From positions 1 through 64,000 of the forward strand of contig NZ_JARZAJ010000006.1 in the NCBI RefSeq assembly GCF_029892105.1: 64,000 nt of DNA, given 5' to 3'. This DNA comes from Kitasatospora sp. GP82. GTDB taxonomy: Bacteria > Actinomycetota > Actinomycetes > Streptomycetales > Streptomycetaceae. The translations under genes and the position numbers were made by a program. Under the pieces are notes generated by a model. It saw only the letters and a list, made by a program, of their open reading frames with translations, did no database searches and was not told the origin of the DNA. Of the stretch, positions 15,645-25,315 are shown one piece after another. The first letter of the stretch is position 1, and each line of letters opens with the position of its first letter.

Positions 15645-16211
15645 GTTTCACGGCACGCGGCGGCACCGGCCGGGGCGGCTCACGAAGCGCCGCGGCAGGG
15701 CATCCCGCAGGGCCACTGTGCGGCCCGTACGGACCCCGGACCTTCCGACCTGTACAGGCCGATGCCCGTGCGGCGCTCAGCGCCCGGTCAGCGCCGCGCA
15801 CAGCCCTGCGGATCGTGGACCGCTCGGCCACCAGGGCCCGTCCGGCCGAACCTGGACGACGATCGGCCATACAGCACCCAGGGAGGCGGGTCCGAAAGCA
15901 CTCCCCCGGTCCCGGCCGGCCGCTGGGGCGGAGCGCTCGCAGCATCCGGCGGCGCCTCCCCCGTCGAGTCACATTGGCCTACATTTCGGACATTTCCCAC
16001 CATCTCGCCCGCCCAAGCCCTTTGACTCCGGATTCAGGCTCCGGCGAGCCTTTTCAAAAACTTCACAACCGGTCGTCGAATCGACCCGAAGATGCCGCAC
16101 CATCACCTGAAAGACAGGCAGATTGCCGCCCTCGCGGGCCGACTGAAAGAGACCCATCGAATTCGATCGGAATGACCTTTCGTATTCGATCTTGAATGGC
16201 CGGCAGATGCC
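15645..16211. other. Non-coding stretch upstream of the rpf regulatory region
   Basis: No gene is supported here; the open frames crossing it have poor third-position GC. The left half is GC-rich. The right half (about 15970-16205) is markedly AT-richer and holds the 12-bp palindrome ATCGAATTCGAT at 16156-16167 with a second ATTCGATC about 20 bp on. Position suggests upstream regulatory DNA for the Rpf gene or an unannotated small RNA. Confidence 0.45.
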
Positions 16212-16229
16212 CTGTGAGGGAGCTCACAG
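16212..16229. promoter_or_regulatory. Crp-type binding site (CTGTGA-N6-TCACAG)
   Basis: A perfect 6-bp inverted repeat with a 6-bp centre, equal to the cAMP-Crp consensus TGTGA-N6-TCACA. Its centre is about 50 bp before the likely transcription start of the rpf gene. In Streptomyces coelicolor rpfA is known to respond to Crp, so this site is probably functional. Confidence 0.75.
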
Positions 16230-16233
16230 ATGT

Positions 16234-16263
16234 TTGCGGATTCAACTTAAGTCTGTCTAACGT
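16234..16263 (+). promoter_or_regulatory. Likely promoter of rpf transcript
   Basis: TTGCGG (16234-16239) and TAACGT (16258-16263) are 18 bp apart, directly downstream of the Crp box and about 30 bp before the riboswitch. The -10 match is moderate. Confidence 0.45.
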
Positions 16264-16295
16264 GCTCCACGTTCGTGGTCACACGGACCCAACTC

Positions 16296-17670
<1,375 letters not shown>

Positions 17671-17704
17671 CCCTCCCCCGGACTGCTCTGGCTGTCCCCA
17701 CGGG

Positions 17705-17752
17705 CAGGCCGCTGCCCCCGGTGCTCTGGTCGGCGCCGGGGGCAGCGGCCTG
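17705..17752 (+). terminator. Terminator of rpf gene
   Basis: A perfect 17-bp stem (17705-17721 and 17736-17752) with a 14-nt loop, 34 bp after the stop codon. Confidence 0.8.
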
Positions 17753-17821
17753 TCCGCGCCCGGCTTGCCGGCGGGGACCGCCGGGTAGGCTTCACGGCAG
17801 GACTTCAGGGGGAGTACCGCC

Positions 17822-18022
17822 ATGGCGAAGGTCAGCATCACCCTCGACAGCGATCTGGCCATCGACGCCATGCTGCTGTCCGGCACCACCAGCCCTCAGG
17901 ACGCGGTCGAGTTGATCGTCCGGGACTACCTGGCCACCGGCCGCCGCACCGAGGCTCGCACCGGCGACGCCGCCGACCGGCATCGCCTCACCGACCCGAA
18001 ACCGGGCCCGGCGGAGGGCTGA
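17822..18022 (+). CDS. VapB/DUF2191-type ribbon-helix-helix protein
   Basis: A 66-residue protein resembling VapB-family antitoxins (AKVSITLDSDLAIDAMLLSGTTSPQDAVELIVRDYL), with a short N-terminal beta strand and two helices of an RHH DNA-binding dimer and a disordered charged tail. No PIN-domain VapC or other toxin gene follows; the next gene is convergent. Streptomyces carry many such solitary copies. CAGGGGGAG lies 7 nt before the ATG. Confidence 0.75.
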   Translation: MAKVSITLDSDLAIDAMLLSGTTSPQDAVELIVRDYLATGRRTEARTGDAADRHRLTDPKPGPAEG

Positions 18023-18057
18023 AGGCCGAGGGCTCAAGGCGGAGGACTGAGGGGCGA

Positions 18058-18582
18058 TCACTTCTCAGTGCCGTGCTCTCGGGCACGGTCCTTGGCACGG
18101 CGGGACCGACGCGAGCGGGAGAAGACCAGGAGTCCCACGAAGAGCACGCCGGCGATGATCGCACCGGTGAGGGTCGCGCCGCGAAACCAAGGCGCCCTGA
18201 CGTCCATCACCCGCTGCCCGGCATGCGCGCCGCTGCCGCGCCCCACCGCCACGCCCAGCGTCCAGAGGTTCGGCAGCGCGAGCACCACCGCGAGGACCAG
18301 CCAGGCGACCGCCGCCTTCCACGGCCGCCGCCGGTGCAGACCGAACCAGGCTGCCACCAGCGGCAGCAGCGTGAAGCACACGCCGAAGACGAGTCCCAGG
18401 ATCAGTCCCACACTCAGGTGGCCGTTCACCATGTCGCCCACCCGCTGCGACCACCACCGCGGAATCGTGGCGGCCCAGAGGAAGTAGACGGCCACCGCGG
18501 CCACCAGCAGCCCCCCGCCGAGCAGCAGCCGTCTGCGCCAGAGGAGTCCCGCTTCGCTCTCCCTCGTCCGACCAGGTCTCAT
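18058..18582 (-). CDS. Hypothetical membrane protein
   Basis: A 174-residue protein with four hydrophobic segments (about 16-40, 56-80, 90-108 and 136-158), a basic N-terminus and a highly basic C-terminus (SRSRRSRRAKDRAREHG), so both ends are probably cytoplasmic. I do not recognise the family. GAGGC lies just before the ATG at 18582. It lies convergent to the RHH gene and downstream of the LacI gene, from which it is separated by two hairpins, so it is likely a separate unit. Confidence 0.6.
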   Translation of the reverse strand: MRPGRTRESEAGLLWRRRLLLGGGLLVAAVAVYFLWAATIPRWWSQRVGDMVNGHLSVGLILGLVFGVCFTLLPLVAAWFGLHRRRPWKAAVAWLVLAVVLALPNLWTLGVAVGRGSGAHAGQRVMDVRAPWFRGATLTGAIIAGVLFVGLLVFSRSRRSRRAKDRAREHGTEK

Positions 18583-18796
18583 GCCTCGATGCTGGCAACA
18601 ACCGGCCCCGCCCGCAGCACGATGCCCGCCCCCGCCCAGAGCCTTCCGAGGAGCCGCGCCGTCCACGGGAGAGCGGGCGGGCCCGGGGAGGAGCCGAACG
18701 CTCACCGGCCGGTACTGCTCCGTCCGGGCGAGGGCCGGCGGGCCCGGGGCCCGTCCGACCGGCTCTGAGGGCATCCCGGCACCGGGTGCGGCAACA

Positions 18797-18832
18797 CTTC
18801 GGCCCGCCAGGTTCCAACCTGGCGGGCCGAAG
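18797..18832 (-). terminator. Terminator of the mal/lacI operon
   Basis: A perfect 17-bp stem with a 2-nt centre, 35 bp after the LacI stop on the minus strand. A second, 11-bp stem with a 4-nt loop sits between it and the gene at 18836-18861, making a tandem terminator. Confidence 0.8.
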
Positions 18833-18866
18833 GCGTCCACCGGGGCCGCCGCCCCGGTGGATGGAT

Positions 18867-19910
18867 TCAGTGGGGCCTGGCCCCGGTGGAGCCGCGCATC
18901 ACCAGTTCCGGCTGGAACATGAACTCGGCGCGCTGCGCCGAGCCGCCGCCGACCTCCTCCAACAGGGCGTCCACCGCCGCCGTGGCCATCGCCTCGACCG
19001 GCTGGCGGATGGTGGTCAGCGGCGGCTCGGTGAAGGCGATCAGCGGCGAGTCGTCGAAGCCGACCACCGAGATGTCGTGCGGCACCGAGAGACCGCGCTG
19101 GCGCACCGCGCGGATCGCGCCGAGCGCCATCATGTCGCTGCCGCAGACGATCGCCGTGCAGCCCTGGTCGAGCAGGGCGCCCGCCGCCGCGTGCCCGCCC
19201 TCGACGCTGAACAGCGTGTGGTGGACCAGTCCTTCGGCCTCTTCCCTGGTCCTGCCGAGCAGTTCCTGGACGGCCGCCGTGAAACCCTCGATCTTGCGCA
19301 GCACCGGGACGTAGCGGCGCTGGCCCACGGCCAGGCCGATCTTCTCGTGACCGAGCTCGACCAGGTGCTGGACGGCCATCCACATCGCCGCCCGGTCGTC
19401 CGGCGAGATGAACGGCGCGGCGATCTTGTCGCTGTAACCGTTGATCAGCACGAACGGTACCTGACGACCTGTCAGTTTCGCGTAGCGGTCGTGGTCGGCG
19501 GTGGTGTCGGCATGCAGTCCGGAGACGAAGACGATGCCCGCGACACCGCGCTCGACCAGCATCTCGACCAGTTCGTCCTCGGTCGAGCCGCCGGGCGTCT
19601 GGGTGCAGAGCACCGGGGTGTACCCGTGGCGGCTGAGCACCTGCTCGATCACCTGGGCCAGCGCGGGGAAGATGGGGTTGCTCAGCTCGGGGGTGATCAG
19701 ACCGACCAGGCCCGCGCTGCGCTGGCGCAGGCGGGTCGGCCGCTCGTAACCGAGCACGTCGAGCGCCGCCAGCACGGTCTGCCGTGTGGTGGCGGAGACG
19801 CCTGCCTTGCCGTTGAGGACGCGGCTGACGGTGGCCTCACTGACCCCCGCCTGCGCCGCGATGTCCGAGAGTCGCGCCGTAGTCACGGTCCCGAAGCCTA
19901 TTGCAACCAT
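18867..19910 (-). CDS. LacI family regulator of the alpha-glucoside locus
   Basis: A 347-residue repressor with an N-terminal LacI helix-turn-helix (LSDIAAQAGVSEATVSRVLNGKAGVSATT) and a periplasmic-binding-protein-like sugar domain (VGLITPELSNPIFPAL, FVLINGY, VGFDDSPLI). It is the last gene of the mal locus and probably represses it, like MalR/AglR in streptomycetes. The ATG at 19910 has GGGAGG 6 nt upstream and follows the glucosidase stop by 1 nt; a GTG at 19886 would trim eight residues. A LacI-type inverted repeat is present before malE (25151-25171). Confidence 0.88.
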   Translation of the reverse strand: MVAIGFGTVTTARLSDIAAQAGVSEATVSRVLNGKAGVSATTRQTVLAALDVLGYERPTRLRQRSAGLVGLITPELSNPIFPALAQVIEQVLSRHGYTPVLCTQTPGGSTEDELVEMLVERGVAGIVFVSGLHADTTADHDRYAKLTGRQVPFVLINGYSDKIAAPFISPDDRAAMWMAVQHLVELGHEKIGLAVGQRRYVPVLRKIEGFTAAVQELLGRTREEAEGLVHHTLFSVEGGHAAAGALLDQGCTAIVCGSDMMALGAIRAVRQRGLSVPHDISVVGFDDSPLIAFTEPPLTTIRQPVEAMATAAVDALLEEVGGGSAQRAEFMFQPELVMRGSTGARPH

Positions 19911-19911
19911 C

Positions 19912-21618
19912 TCAGACCTCCCACCAGGTGGTGCTGTCCGCTTCCAGCACGGCCTTGGCGCCGGTCACTTCGGTGCTCCCGGCGGAGGAGAGCAGGACCG
20001 TGCCGGGTGCGATGACGGTGACGGGTTCGGCGGTGGTGTTCACCGTGCAGACGAACGAGCCCTCCGCACTGTCCCGACGGAAGGTCAGCGTGCCCTCGGG
20101 GCTGTCCAGCCAGGTCACCTCGGCGCCGGCGCCGAGCGCGGGCTGCGCCCGGCGGACGGCGAGCGCGGAGCGGTAGAGCTCCAGGGTGGAGTTCGGGTCG
20201 CCGGTCTGAGCCTCGACGCTCAACTGCGCCCACTCGGCGGGCTGCGGCAGCCAGCTGGGACCGCCCGGGGTGGGGCCGAAGCCGTACGGGGCCTCGGTGC
20301 CGGACCACGGGATCGGGACGCGGCAGCCGTCGCGGTAGCCGTCCTGACCGGCCTTGCGGAAGAAGGACGGGTCCTGGCGGACCTCGTCGGGCAGGTCGGT
20401 GACGTCCGGCAGGCCGAGCTCCTCACCCTGGTAGAGGTAGGCGGAGCCGGGCAGGGCGAGCATCAGCAGGGTGGCGGCGCGGGCGCGGCGCAGGCCCTGT
20501 TCGCGGTTGCCCGGGGTGCGGATCTGGGTGCCGCCGGGCAGGTTGCCGAAGCGGGTGGCGTGCCGGGTGACGTCGTGGTTGGAGAGCACCCAGGTGGTAG
20601 GGGCGTCGACCGGGCGCATCGAGTCCAGCGAGACGTCGATGACCTCGCGCAGTGCGGTGGCGTCCCAGTAGGCGCCCAGGTACTGGAAGTTGAACGCCTG
20701 GTGCAGCTCGTCGGCGCGGACGTAGTTGGCGGTGCGCTGGACGGTCGGGGTCCAGGCCTCGGCGACACCGATCCGCTCGCCCGGGTACTCGTCCAGGATC
20801 TTGCGCCAGGCACGGTAGATCTCGTGCACGCCGTCCTGGTCGAAGAACGGCATCACGTCGTTGCCGAGCAGCTGGAGCTGGTCGCCCGAGCCTATGTCGG
20901 GCAGTCCCGGGGCCTTGACCATGCCGTGGGCGACGTCGATCCGGAAGCCGTCCACGCCCATGTCCAGCCAGAAGCGCAGGATGGAGCGGAACTCGTCGGC
21001 GACGGCCGCGTTCTCCCAGTTGAAGTCGGGCTGCTCGGGGGCGAAGAGGTGCAGGTACCAGTCGCCCGGGGTGCTGTCGGGGTTCTCGGTCCTGGTCCAG
21101 GCGGGGCCGCCGAAGATGGACTCCCAGTCGTTGGGCGGGAGTTCGCCCGCCTCGCCCTTTCCGGGGCGGAAGTGGTAGCGGTCGCGCAGCGGGGACGCAG
21201 GTCCCTCGCGCAGGGCGCGCTGGAACCACTCGTGCTGGTCGGAGGAGTGGTTGGGGACAAGGTCCACGATGATCCGCAGGCCCAGCTGGTGGGCGTCGCG
21301 GATCAGGGCGTCGGCGTCCAGCAGGGTGCCGAACATCGGGTCCACGGCGCGGTAGTCGGCCACGTCGTAACCGGCGTCGGCCTGCGGGGAGGCGTAGAAC
21401 GGAGAGAGCCAGACGGCGTCCACGCCGAGGTCGCGCAGGTACGGCAGGCGGCTGCGGATACCGGGCAGGTCGCCCATGCCGTCACCGTTGGAGTCGGCGA
21501 AACTGCGCGGGTACACCTGGTAGATGACCGCATCGCGCCACCAGCCTCTGGTCGCACTGGCGTTCGCGGCGATCGGCGCTGCGGCGGGCCGGGACGTGTC
21601 GGCCAGGTTCTGGGTCAT
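19912..21618 (-). CDS. aglA: GH13 alpha-glucosidase (oligo-1,6-glucosidase/AglA type)
   Basis: A 568-residue cytoplasmic glycoside hydrolase of the alpha-amylase superfamily. Conserved regions are VDLVPNHSS (I), GFRIDVAHG with nucleophile Asp228 (II), GVAEAWTP with acid/base Glu287 (III) and VLSNHDVTRH (IV). It should split maltose or related alpha-glucosides imported by the upstream ABC system into glucose. An ATG at 21618 was chosen; an ATG four codons upstream (21630) leaves too little room for a ribosome site. There is no signal peptide. The gene symbol follows S. coelicolor usage by locus similarity. Confidence 0.87.
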   Translation of the reverse strand: MTQNLADTSRPAAAPIAANASATRGWWRDAVIYQVYPRSFADSNGDGMGDLPGIRSRLPYLRDLGVDAVWLSPFYASPQADAGYDVADYRAVDPMFGTLLDADALIRDAHQLGLRIIVDLVPNHSSDQHEWFQRALREGPASPLRDRYHFRPGKGEAGELPPNDWESIFGGPAWTRTENPDSTPGDWYLHLFAPEQPDFNWENAAVADEFRSILRFWLDMGVDGFRIDVAHGMVKAPGLPDIGSGDQLQLLGNDVMPFFDQDGVHEIYRAWRKILDEYPGERIGVAEAWTPTVQRTANYVRADELHQAFNFQYLGAYWDATALREVIDVSLDSMRPVDAPTTWVLSNHDVTRHATRFGNLPGGTQIRTPGNREQGLRRARAATLLMLALPGSAYLYQGEELGLPDVTDLPDEVRQDPSFFRKAGQDGYRDGCRVPIPWSGTEAPYGFGPTPGGPSWLPQPAEWAQLSVEAQTGDPNSTLELYRSALAVRRAQPALGAGAEVTWLDSPEGTLTFRRDSAEGSFVCTVNTTAEPVTVIAPGTVLLSSAGSTEVTGAKAVLEADSTTWWEV

Positions 21619-21640
21619 CGGACAAGTCATCCTTTGAGGA

Positions 21641-21665
21641 AACGGTTGCTTCGGGGAACGGTTGC
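21641..21665. repeat. Direct repeat AACGGTTGCT between malG and aglA
   Basis: Two copies of AACGGTTGCT start 16 bp apart (21641 and 21657), preceded by GGA and GGG, in the 50-bp gap before the glucosidase gene. They could be regulator half-sites or part of an internal promoter. Confidence 0.35.
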
Positions 21666-21668
21666 TGA

Positions 21669-22571
21669 TCAGGACTTCGCGGCACCGGCGGTCAGACCGG
21701 TGACCAGGTGCTTCTGGACCAGGTAGAAGAACAGCGCGGCGGGCAGCGCGATCAGCACCGAGGTGGCGGCCATCAGGTGCCACTGCGCGTCGTGCTCGCT
21801 GATGTAGGTCTGCAGGCCCACCGCCAGCGTGTACTTGTCGGAGCTGAGCATGAAGGTCGAGGCGAACGGCACCTCGGCCCAGGCGGTGAGGAAGGAGTAG
21901 AACGCGGCGACCGCCAGTCCCGGCCGGGCCAGCGGCATGATCAGCCGCCAGAAGGTGCCGAACGGGGACAGCCCGTCCACCCGGCCGGCCTCGTCGATCT
22001 CCACCGGGATGGTGTCGAAGTAGCCCTTCATCAGCCAGGCGCAGTACGGGACGATGGTGCCCGAGTAGGTGAGGATCAGGCCGAGGTAGCTGTCCAGCAG
22101 GTCGAGGCTGGACAGGATGGTGTACATCGGCACGATCACCACGGCGATCGGGAACATCTGGGTGAGCAGCAGCGTCCACATCAGCTGGCGGTGGCCGGGG
22201 AAGCGCATCCGGGAGACCGCGTAGCCGGTGGTGGCGGCGACCAGGACGGCGAAGACCGTGGTGCCGATCGCGACCAGCATGGAGTTGCCGAACCAGGTGA
22301 GGAAGTCGGTGTGCTGCAGCACGAAGCCGTAGTTGCCGAGGCTCATCTTGCCGAGGATCTGGCCCGGGTGAAGGTAGTCGGTCTTGTCCGGGCCGAGCGA
22401 GATCCAGGCGATCCACAGCACCGGGAAGAGCGCGATCAGCGAGGCCACGGTGAGCAGTCCGTGGAGGAGCGCCGTGAGGGCCGGTCCGCGCTCGCCGCGC
22501 GCCCTCCTGCGCGGGGCGGCGGCCGGCTGGGCCTGCGGCACGGGGGTGGGGAGTTCGGTGGTGACGCTCAT
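21669..22571 (-). CDS. malG: Carbohydrate ABC transporter permease MalG
   Basis: A 300-residue permease of the MalG type: about six membrane segments and the ATPase-coupling EAA loop IPVEIDEAGRVDGLSPFGTFWRLIMPLARPG. As with MalG the C-terminus is close to the last helix. It pairs with the MalF-like permease 52 bp upstream to import alpha-glucosides. No ATPase gene is present; streptomycete sugar importers of this class usually borrow the shared MsiK. Confidence 0.88.
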   Translation of the reverse strand: MSVTTELPTPVPQAQPAAAPRRRARGERGPALTALLHGLLTVASLIALFPVLWIAWISLGPDKTDYLHPGQILGKMSLGNYGFVLQHTDFLTWFGNSMLVAIGTTVFAVLVAATTGYAVSRMRFPGHRQLMWTLLLTQMFPIAVVIVPMYTILSSLDLLDSYLGLILTYSGTIVPYCAWLMKGYFDTIPVEIDEAGRVDGLSPFGTFWRLIMPLARPGLAVAAFYSFLTAWAEVPFASTFMLSSDKYTLAVGLQTYISEHDAQWHLMAATSVLIALPAALFFYLVQKHLVTGLTAGAAKS

Positions 22572-22623
22572 TCGCTGGCCTGCCTCGTCGTGGTCGGTGG
22601 GGTGACTGCGCCGGTCCGCGCCA

Positions 22624-23622
22624 TCAGGCGTTCCCCTCGTTGCGGACCTGCCAGCGACGGTAGAAGCTGGTGAAGACGACCAGGATGGAGAGCAGCAGTA
22701 CCCCGTAGGTGGCCGATTCGGCGTAGGCGCGCGGCTGTTGGCCGAAGCCGAGGCGGTAGGCCCAGGTGACCAGGATCTGGGCGTCCGGCGAGCCGTCGCC
22801 CAGCAGCAGGAAGATGATGGCGAACTGGTTGAAGGTCCAGATCACGCCGAGCAGGACGACGGTGCTGCTGACGGTGCGCAGCCCGGGCAGGGTGACGTAG
22901 CGGAAGCGCTGCCAGGCGGTGGCGCCGTCCATCTCGGCCGCCTCGTACAGCTCGGCCGGGATCGACTGCAGGCCGCCGAGCAGCGAGACCATCATGAACG
23001 GCACGCCGCACCAGGTGTTGACGATGACGGCGGCGGCCTTGGAGGCGAGCGGGTCGCTGAGCCAGGACGGCTGCGGCAGGTGCAGGAAGCCGAGAGCGGT
23101 GTTGACCACTCCGCTGTCGGAGAGCATCAGCCGCCAGGAGAAGACGGTGACGAAGGTGGGCACGGCCCAGGGCAGGATCAGCAGCATCCGGTATGTGGTG
23201 CGGCCGCGCAGCTTCTGGTTCATCAGCATGGCCAGGCCCAGGCCGATGGAGTAGTGCAGGCCGACGCAGAGGACCGTCCACAGGACCGTCCAGATCAGGT
23301 GCGACCAGAGCCGGTCGTACGAGCCCGGGCCCCAGAGCACGTCGGCGTAGTTGTGCAGGCCGACGAAGTCGAAGCTGTCGGGGATGTGGTTGACGCCGAT
23401 CTGGCGGCCCACGTTCAGGCTGTTGGCGTTGGTGAGGGTCAGGTAGATGCCCCGCCCCAGCGGGTAGCCGACCAGTACGCCGAGCACGACGACCACCGGC
23501 GCGACCATCGCATAGGCGTACCAGTGCTTGCTGTACGAGAGCTTGAGGCGCTGGACGAGGCCGGGCCGCGGTTCACGGTCGCGGCTGCCCTGGCTGGGAG
23601 CGCCCTGCACGGCGACTGCCAT
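22624..23622 (-). CDS. malF: Carbohydrate ABC transporter permease MalF
   Basis: A 332-residue permease with six or more membrane segments and an EAA loop (IPAELYEAAEMDGATAWQRFRYVTLPGLR). The periplasmic loop near residues 55-95 is shorter than in E. coli MalF, as is normal in actinobacteria. It forms the heterodimeric channel with MalG. It is separated from malE by a 108-bp gap containing a strong stem-loop. Confidence 0.88.
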   Translation of the reverse strand: MAVAVQGAPSQGSRDREPRPGLVQRLKLSYSKHWYAYAMVAPVVVVLGVLVGYPLGRGIYLTLTNANSLNVGRQIGVNHIPDSFDFVGLHNYADVLWGPGSYDRLWSHLIWTVLWTVLCVGLHYSIGLGLAMLMNQKLRGRTTYRMLLILPWAVPTFVTVFSWRLMLSDSGVVNTALGFLHLPQPSWLSDPLASKAAAVIVNTWCGVPFMMVSLLGGLQSIPAELYEAAEMDGATAWQRFRYVTLPGLRTVSSTVVLLGVIWTFNQFAIIFLLLGDGSPDAQILVTWAYRLGFGQQPRAYAESATYGVLLLSILVVFTSFYRRWQVRNEGNA

Positions 23623-23685
23623 CTATCGACACCTTCTCGGGAGGTCCGCCGCCTCGCTGCGGCGACTGCTGTGCATACACGGGAG

Positions 23686-23723
23686 GCCGCCCGGCCCGCC
23701 GGTGGGGCGACGGGCCGGGCGGC
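23686..23723 (-). terminator. Intercistronic stem-loop between malE and malF
   Basis: A perfect 13-bp GC-rich stem (23686-23698 and 23711-23723) with a 12-nt loop, 8 bp past the malE stop. In mal operons such structures stabilise the malE mRNA or partly stop transcription, so that the binding protein exceeds the permeases. Confidence 0.7.
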
Positions 23724-23730
23724 TGGGGAC

Positions 23731-25017
23731 TTACTTGCCGAAGCCGGGGAGCAGCTTGGCGAAGTCGGTGGCGGCGCCGTCCAGGCCGGCCTGGGTGCCG
23801 GCCTGGTCCTGGGCGATCTTGACCAGATCGGTGTTGAGCGGGGTGAACAGCGAGCTGTACTCCGGCAGTTCGGGGCGCGGCTGGGCGACCGGGAGGACGG
23901 CCTGGAAGCCGGCGATGCCCGGGTTGCCCTTGACCTCGGCTGTGAAGGCGTCGGAGCGGGTCGGCAGGGTGGAGTTCTTCAGCGCGAGGAAGGTCTGGCT
24001 CTCGGCGGAGGTCAGGAAGGCGGCCAGCTTCTCGGCGGCGGCCTGGTGGGCCTTGTCCGAACCGGCGTAGACCGAGACGTTGTGGCCGCCGGTCGGGGCG
24101 CCGGCCTTGCCGGTGGAGCCGGCCGGGACGGGCGCGATGCCGAGGTTGTTCTTGTCGGCGAAGGCGGAGCCCTTGTAGATGTTGGTGATCTCCCAGGGAC
24201 CCTGGATGATCATCGCCGCCTTGCCGTTGTTGAAGGCGTCCATCATGTGCGCGTAACTGTCCGTGGTCACGTCGGCCTTGACGGTGCCGGGCGAGGTGAA
24301 CATCGACTTGTAGGTGTCGATGGCCTTGACGGCCTCGGGCGAGCCGATGGTGATCTTCTTGTTGGCGGCGTCCACCATGTTGGTGCCCTCGCCGTAGAGG
24401 AACGGCATCGCGAAGTAGCTGTCACCGGCCCGCATGAACAGGCCGTCCACGCCGGTCTTGTCCTTGAGCTGGGCGGCGTCGGCCTTCAGCTCGTCCCAGG
24501 TGGCGGGGGCCTTGGTGATGCCCGCCTTGGCGAACAGGTCCTTGTTGTAGAGCAGGCCGAGGGTGTCGGTGACCAGCGGCACGCCGTACAGCTTGCCCTC
24601 GTAGGTGGCCTGCTTGATCAGGCTGGGCTGGAACGCGGAGGTGTCCTTGGCGGCGTCGGTGCCGTCCAGCGGTGCCAGGAAGCCGGCCTTGGCGAAGGCG
24701 GCGGTCCAGCCGACCTCGGAGCGGAAGACGTCCGGGGCACCCTTGGCGCCCATCGCGGTCTGCAGCTTGTTCTGCGCCTGGTCGAAGGGCACGTTGACGA
24801 AGTTGACCTTGACGGTCGGGTTCGCGGCCTGGAACTTGTCGACCAGCGCCTGGTAGTTCGGCGCCTCGTTGGTGGCGTTCGAGGTGTCCCAGTAGGTGAT
24901 GGTGACGGGGCCGTCGGCCTTGCCGTCCGAACCGGAGCCGCCGCTGCTGCTGCCGCAGGCTGCAGTCGAGACCGCGAGGGCCGCAACGAGGGCGGAGGCC
25001 GCGATGCCACGCCGCAT
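23731..25017 (-). CDS. malE: Maltose/alpha-glucoside-binding lipoprotein MalE
   Basis: A 428-residue family 1 solute-binding protein. The signal sequence ends in the lipobox STAACG (lipidated Cys21) and a Gly/Ser linker follows. The mature chain contains typical family stretches (VTITYWDTSNA, GAPDVFRSEVGWTAAFAKAG, AMIIQGPWEITNI). It delivers sugar to MalF/MalG. AGGAG lies 5-6 nt before the ATG at 25017. It is the first gene of the mal operon and has a likely LacI operator about 135 bp upstream. Confidence 0.9.
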   Translation of the reverse strand: MRRGIAASALVAALAVSTAACGSSSGGSGSDGKADGPVTITYWDTSNATNEAPNYQALVDKFQAANPTVKVNFVNVPFDQAQNKLQTAMGAKGAPDVFRSEVGWTAAFAKAGFLAPLDGTDAAKDTSAFQPSLIKQATYEGKLYGVPLVTDTLGLLYNKDLFAKAGITKAPATWDELKADAAQLKDKTGVDGLFMRAGDSYFAMPFLYGEGTNMVDAANKKITIGSPEAVKAIDTYKSMFTSPGTVKADVTTDSYAHMMDAFNNGKAAMIIQGPWEITNIYKGSAFADKNNLGIAPVPAGSTGKAGAPTGGHNVSVYAGSDKAHQAAAEKLAAFLTSAESQTFLALKNSTLPTRSDAFTAEVKGNPGIAGFQAVLPVAQPRPELPEYSSLFTPLNTDLVKIAQDQAGTQAGLDGAATDFAKLLPGFGK

Positions 25018-25150
25018 GAGAACTCCTAGAAGGTGGGGGTGCCCGAGATGGTGAGGAACCGCGCATAATGGCTGTCCCGTGCCGACTGCGCCATTGCGGC
25101 CGTCGGGCTTGGGCAGGAACGTAACAGGCGCGCAATCGCCACGGAAAGGT

Positions 25151-25171
25151 CTTGCAGCAAGTTTCTGCAAG
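25151..25171. promoter_or_regulatory. Putative LacI/MalR operator (CTTGCAG-N7-CTGCAAG)
   Basis: A perfect 7-bp inverted repeat with a 7-bp centre, and CTTGCGATCG just beyond it at 25174-25183. The CTTGCA/TGCAAG half-sites resemble those of streptomycete sugar LacI repressors. It lies upstream of malE and the LacI gene closes the same operon. Confidence 0.6.
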
Positions 25172-25315
25172 ATCTTGCGATCGTTACGCGCGCGTGTCCT
25201 CCGCGTTGCCGCAAGGTAGTCGACTGACGCTGATTCGGCATCAATTGTCCGATTTACTTCGTACTGCCGTGACTGCAAGGCGCCACACAGGGAGCCGTCG
25301 GCACCACCGCACGCA

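Noticed and set aside
15718..16110. Open frames in the gap upstream of the Rpf regulatory region
   Set aside because: Poor third-position GC, no ribosome sites and no recognisable domains; better read as non-coding DNA.
17822..18022. A complete VapBC toxin-antitoxin operon
   Set aside because: No PIN-domain gene lies next to the antitoxin-like gene; the downstream gene is convergent and encodes a membrane protein.
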